Below, piece after piece: positions 6,279 through 6,377 of a stretch of 6,377 bases of DNA; within the stretch, counting starts at the first letter, position 1, and the number at the start of each line of letters is the position of its first letter. The notes under the pieces are model-generated. The model did not search any database. It was not told the origin of the DNA and saw only the letters and a program-made list of their open reading frames with translations. This stretch comes from an uncultured Bacteroidales bacterium (GTDB lineage Bacteria > Bacteroidota > Bacteroidia > Bacteroidales > UBA3663), in contig CAJOOX010000098.1 of assembly GCA_905236195.1 (NCBI GenBank), positions 1 to 6,377 of the forward strand, given 5' to 3'. The position numbers and the translations under genes are program-made.

Positions 6279-6358
6279 AATCATAAGGATTTTAATTTGT
6301 TACAATATAATATAAAAGGGTAAGAGCCGCACCTCGGGAGGAGATGCGGCTCTTTTTT
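6279..6358 (+). ncRNA. Candidate small RNA or terminated leader, about 80 nt
   Basis: It has its own -7 element (6265-6273) and its own hairpin terminator (6322-6358), and no believable reading frame between them. The first 43 nt are AT-rich. The layout matches that of the 1880-1958 unit. It could be a free small RNA, or an attenuated 5' leader of a plus-strand gene starting just past the window, which cannot be excluded. I recognise no known RNA or riboswitch family. The 5' end is an estimate. Confidence 0.4.
6322..6358 (+). terminator. Intrinsic terminator near the right edge
   Basis: AAGAGCCGCA (6322-6331) pairs perfectly with 6345-6354. A possible inner CC/GG pair (6332-6333 with 6340-6341) closes a TCGGGA loop and leaves a 3-nt bulge. 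The T-run 6353-6358 follows. The minus strand has no comparable T-run after the hairpin, so it terminates plus-strand transcripts. Confidence 0.82.
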
Positions 6359-6377
6359 GCGGGGTATTGGGAAAAAA

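Noticed and set aside
6344..6377. ATG preceded by GGAGG that could open a gene running off the window
   Set aside because: The spacing from GGAGG to ATG is only 1-2 nt and both lie within the terminator hairpin 6322-6354; the hairpin explains the sequence better.
1..6377. tRNA, rRNA, CRISPR array, insertion sequence or attachment site
   Set aside because: No spaced repeat array, transposase frame, terminal inverted repeats or cloverleaf pattern was seen on either strand.

Overview
The window looks like chromosomal DNA of a member of the Bacteroidales (Bacteroides/Prevotella/Muribaculaceae type). Copies of the Bacteroidetes primary sigma -7 element, TATCTTTGC, stand in front of genes on both strands. 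Start codons follow AT-rich leaders, mostly without Shine-Dalgarno sequences. The proteins (class II CCA enzyme with an HD domain, CpsB-type PHP phosphatase, mutarotase lipoprotein, vSGLT-like symporter) are typical of that order. No mobile element, CRISPR array, tRNA or rRNA is visible, and no gene looks foreign or broken.

Left part, minus strand (1-1829). The tRNA nucleotidyltransferase gene cca is followed after 4 nt by a YraN/UPF0102 nuclease-fold gene, cut by the window edge and almost complete. They probably form one transcript. The cca promoter lies at about 1859-1890. Its -7 element is back to back with a plus-strand -7 element in a 30-bp near-symmetrical block.

Middle (1863-2998). 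A probable short plus-strand RNA (about 1893-1958) ends in a strong intrinsic terminator and lies in the gap between cca and the next minus-strand gene. That gene (1970-2731) encodes a PHP-family protein-tyrosine phosphatase of the CpsB/YwqE type. It stands here without capsule genes. A 267-bp intergenic region (2732-2998) holds its promoter and the divergent promoter of the sugar operon.

Right part, plus strand (2999-6259). A two-gene sugar-uptake operon: a lipoprotein aldose 1-epimerase, then, 39 nt later, a sodium/sugar symporter that keeps all the vSGLT galactose and Na2-site residues I could match. The likely logic is that the envelope-anchored mutarotase equilibrates the anomers of a liberated aldose (galactose or glucose) so the symporter always has its preferred anomer. 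The operon closes with a 12-bp-stem terminator.

End (6260-6377). A second promoter-plus-terminator unit of about 80 nt with no convincing reading frame. It resembles the one at 1880-1958 in layout, so the window contains two candidate small RNAs. These and the symmetrical divergent promoter are the least conventional things here. Otherwise the region is ordinary housekeeping and sugar-uptake DNA, and I do not see a clear new multi-gene system.
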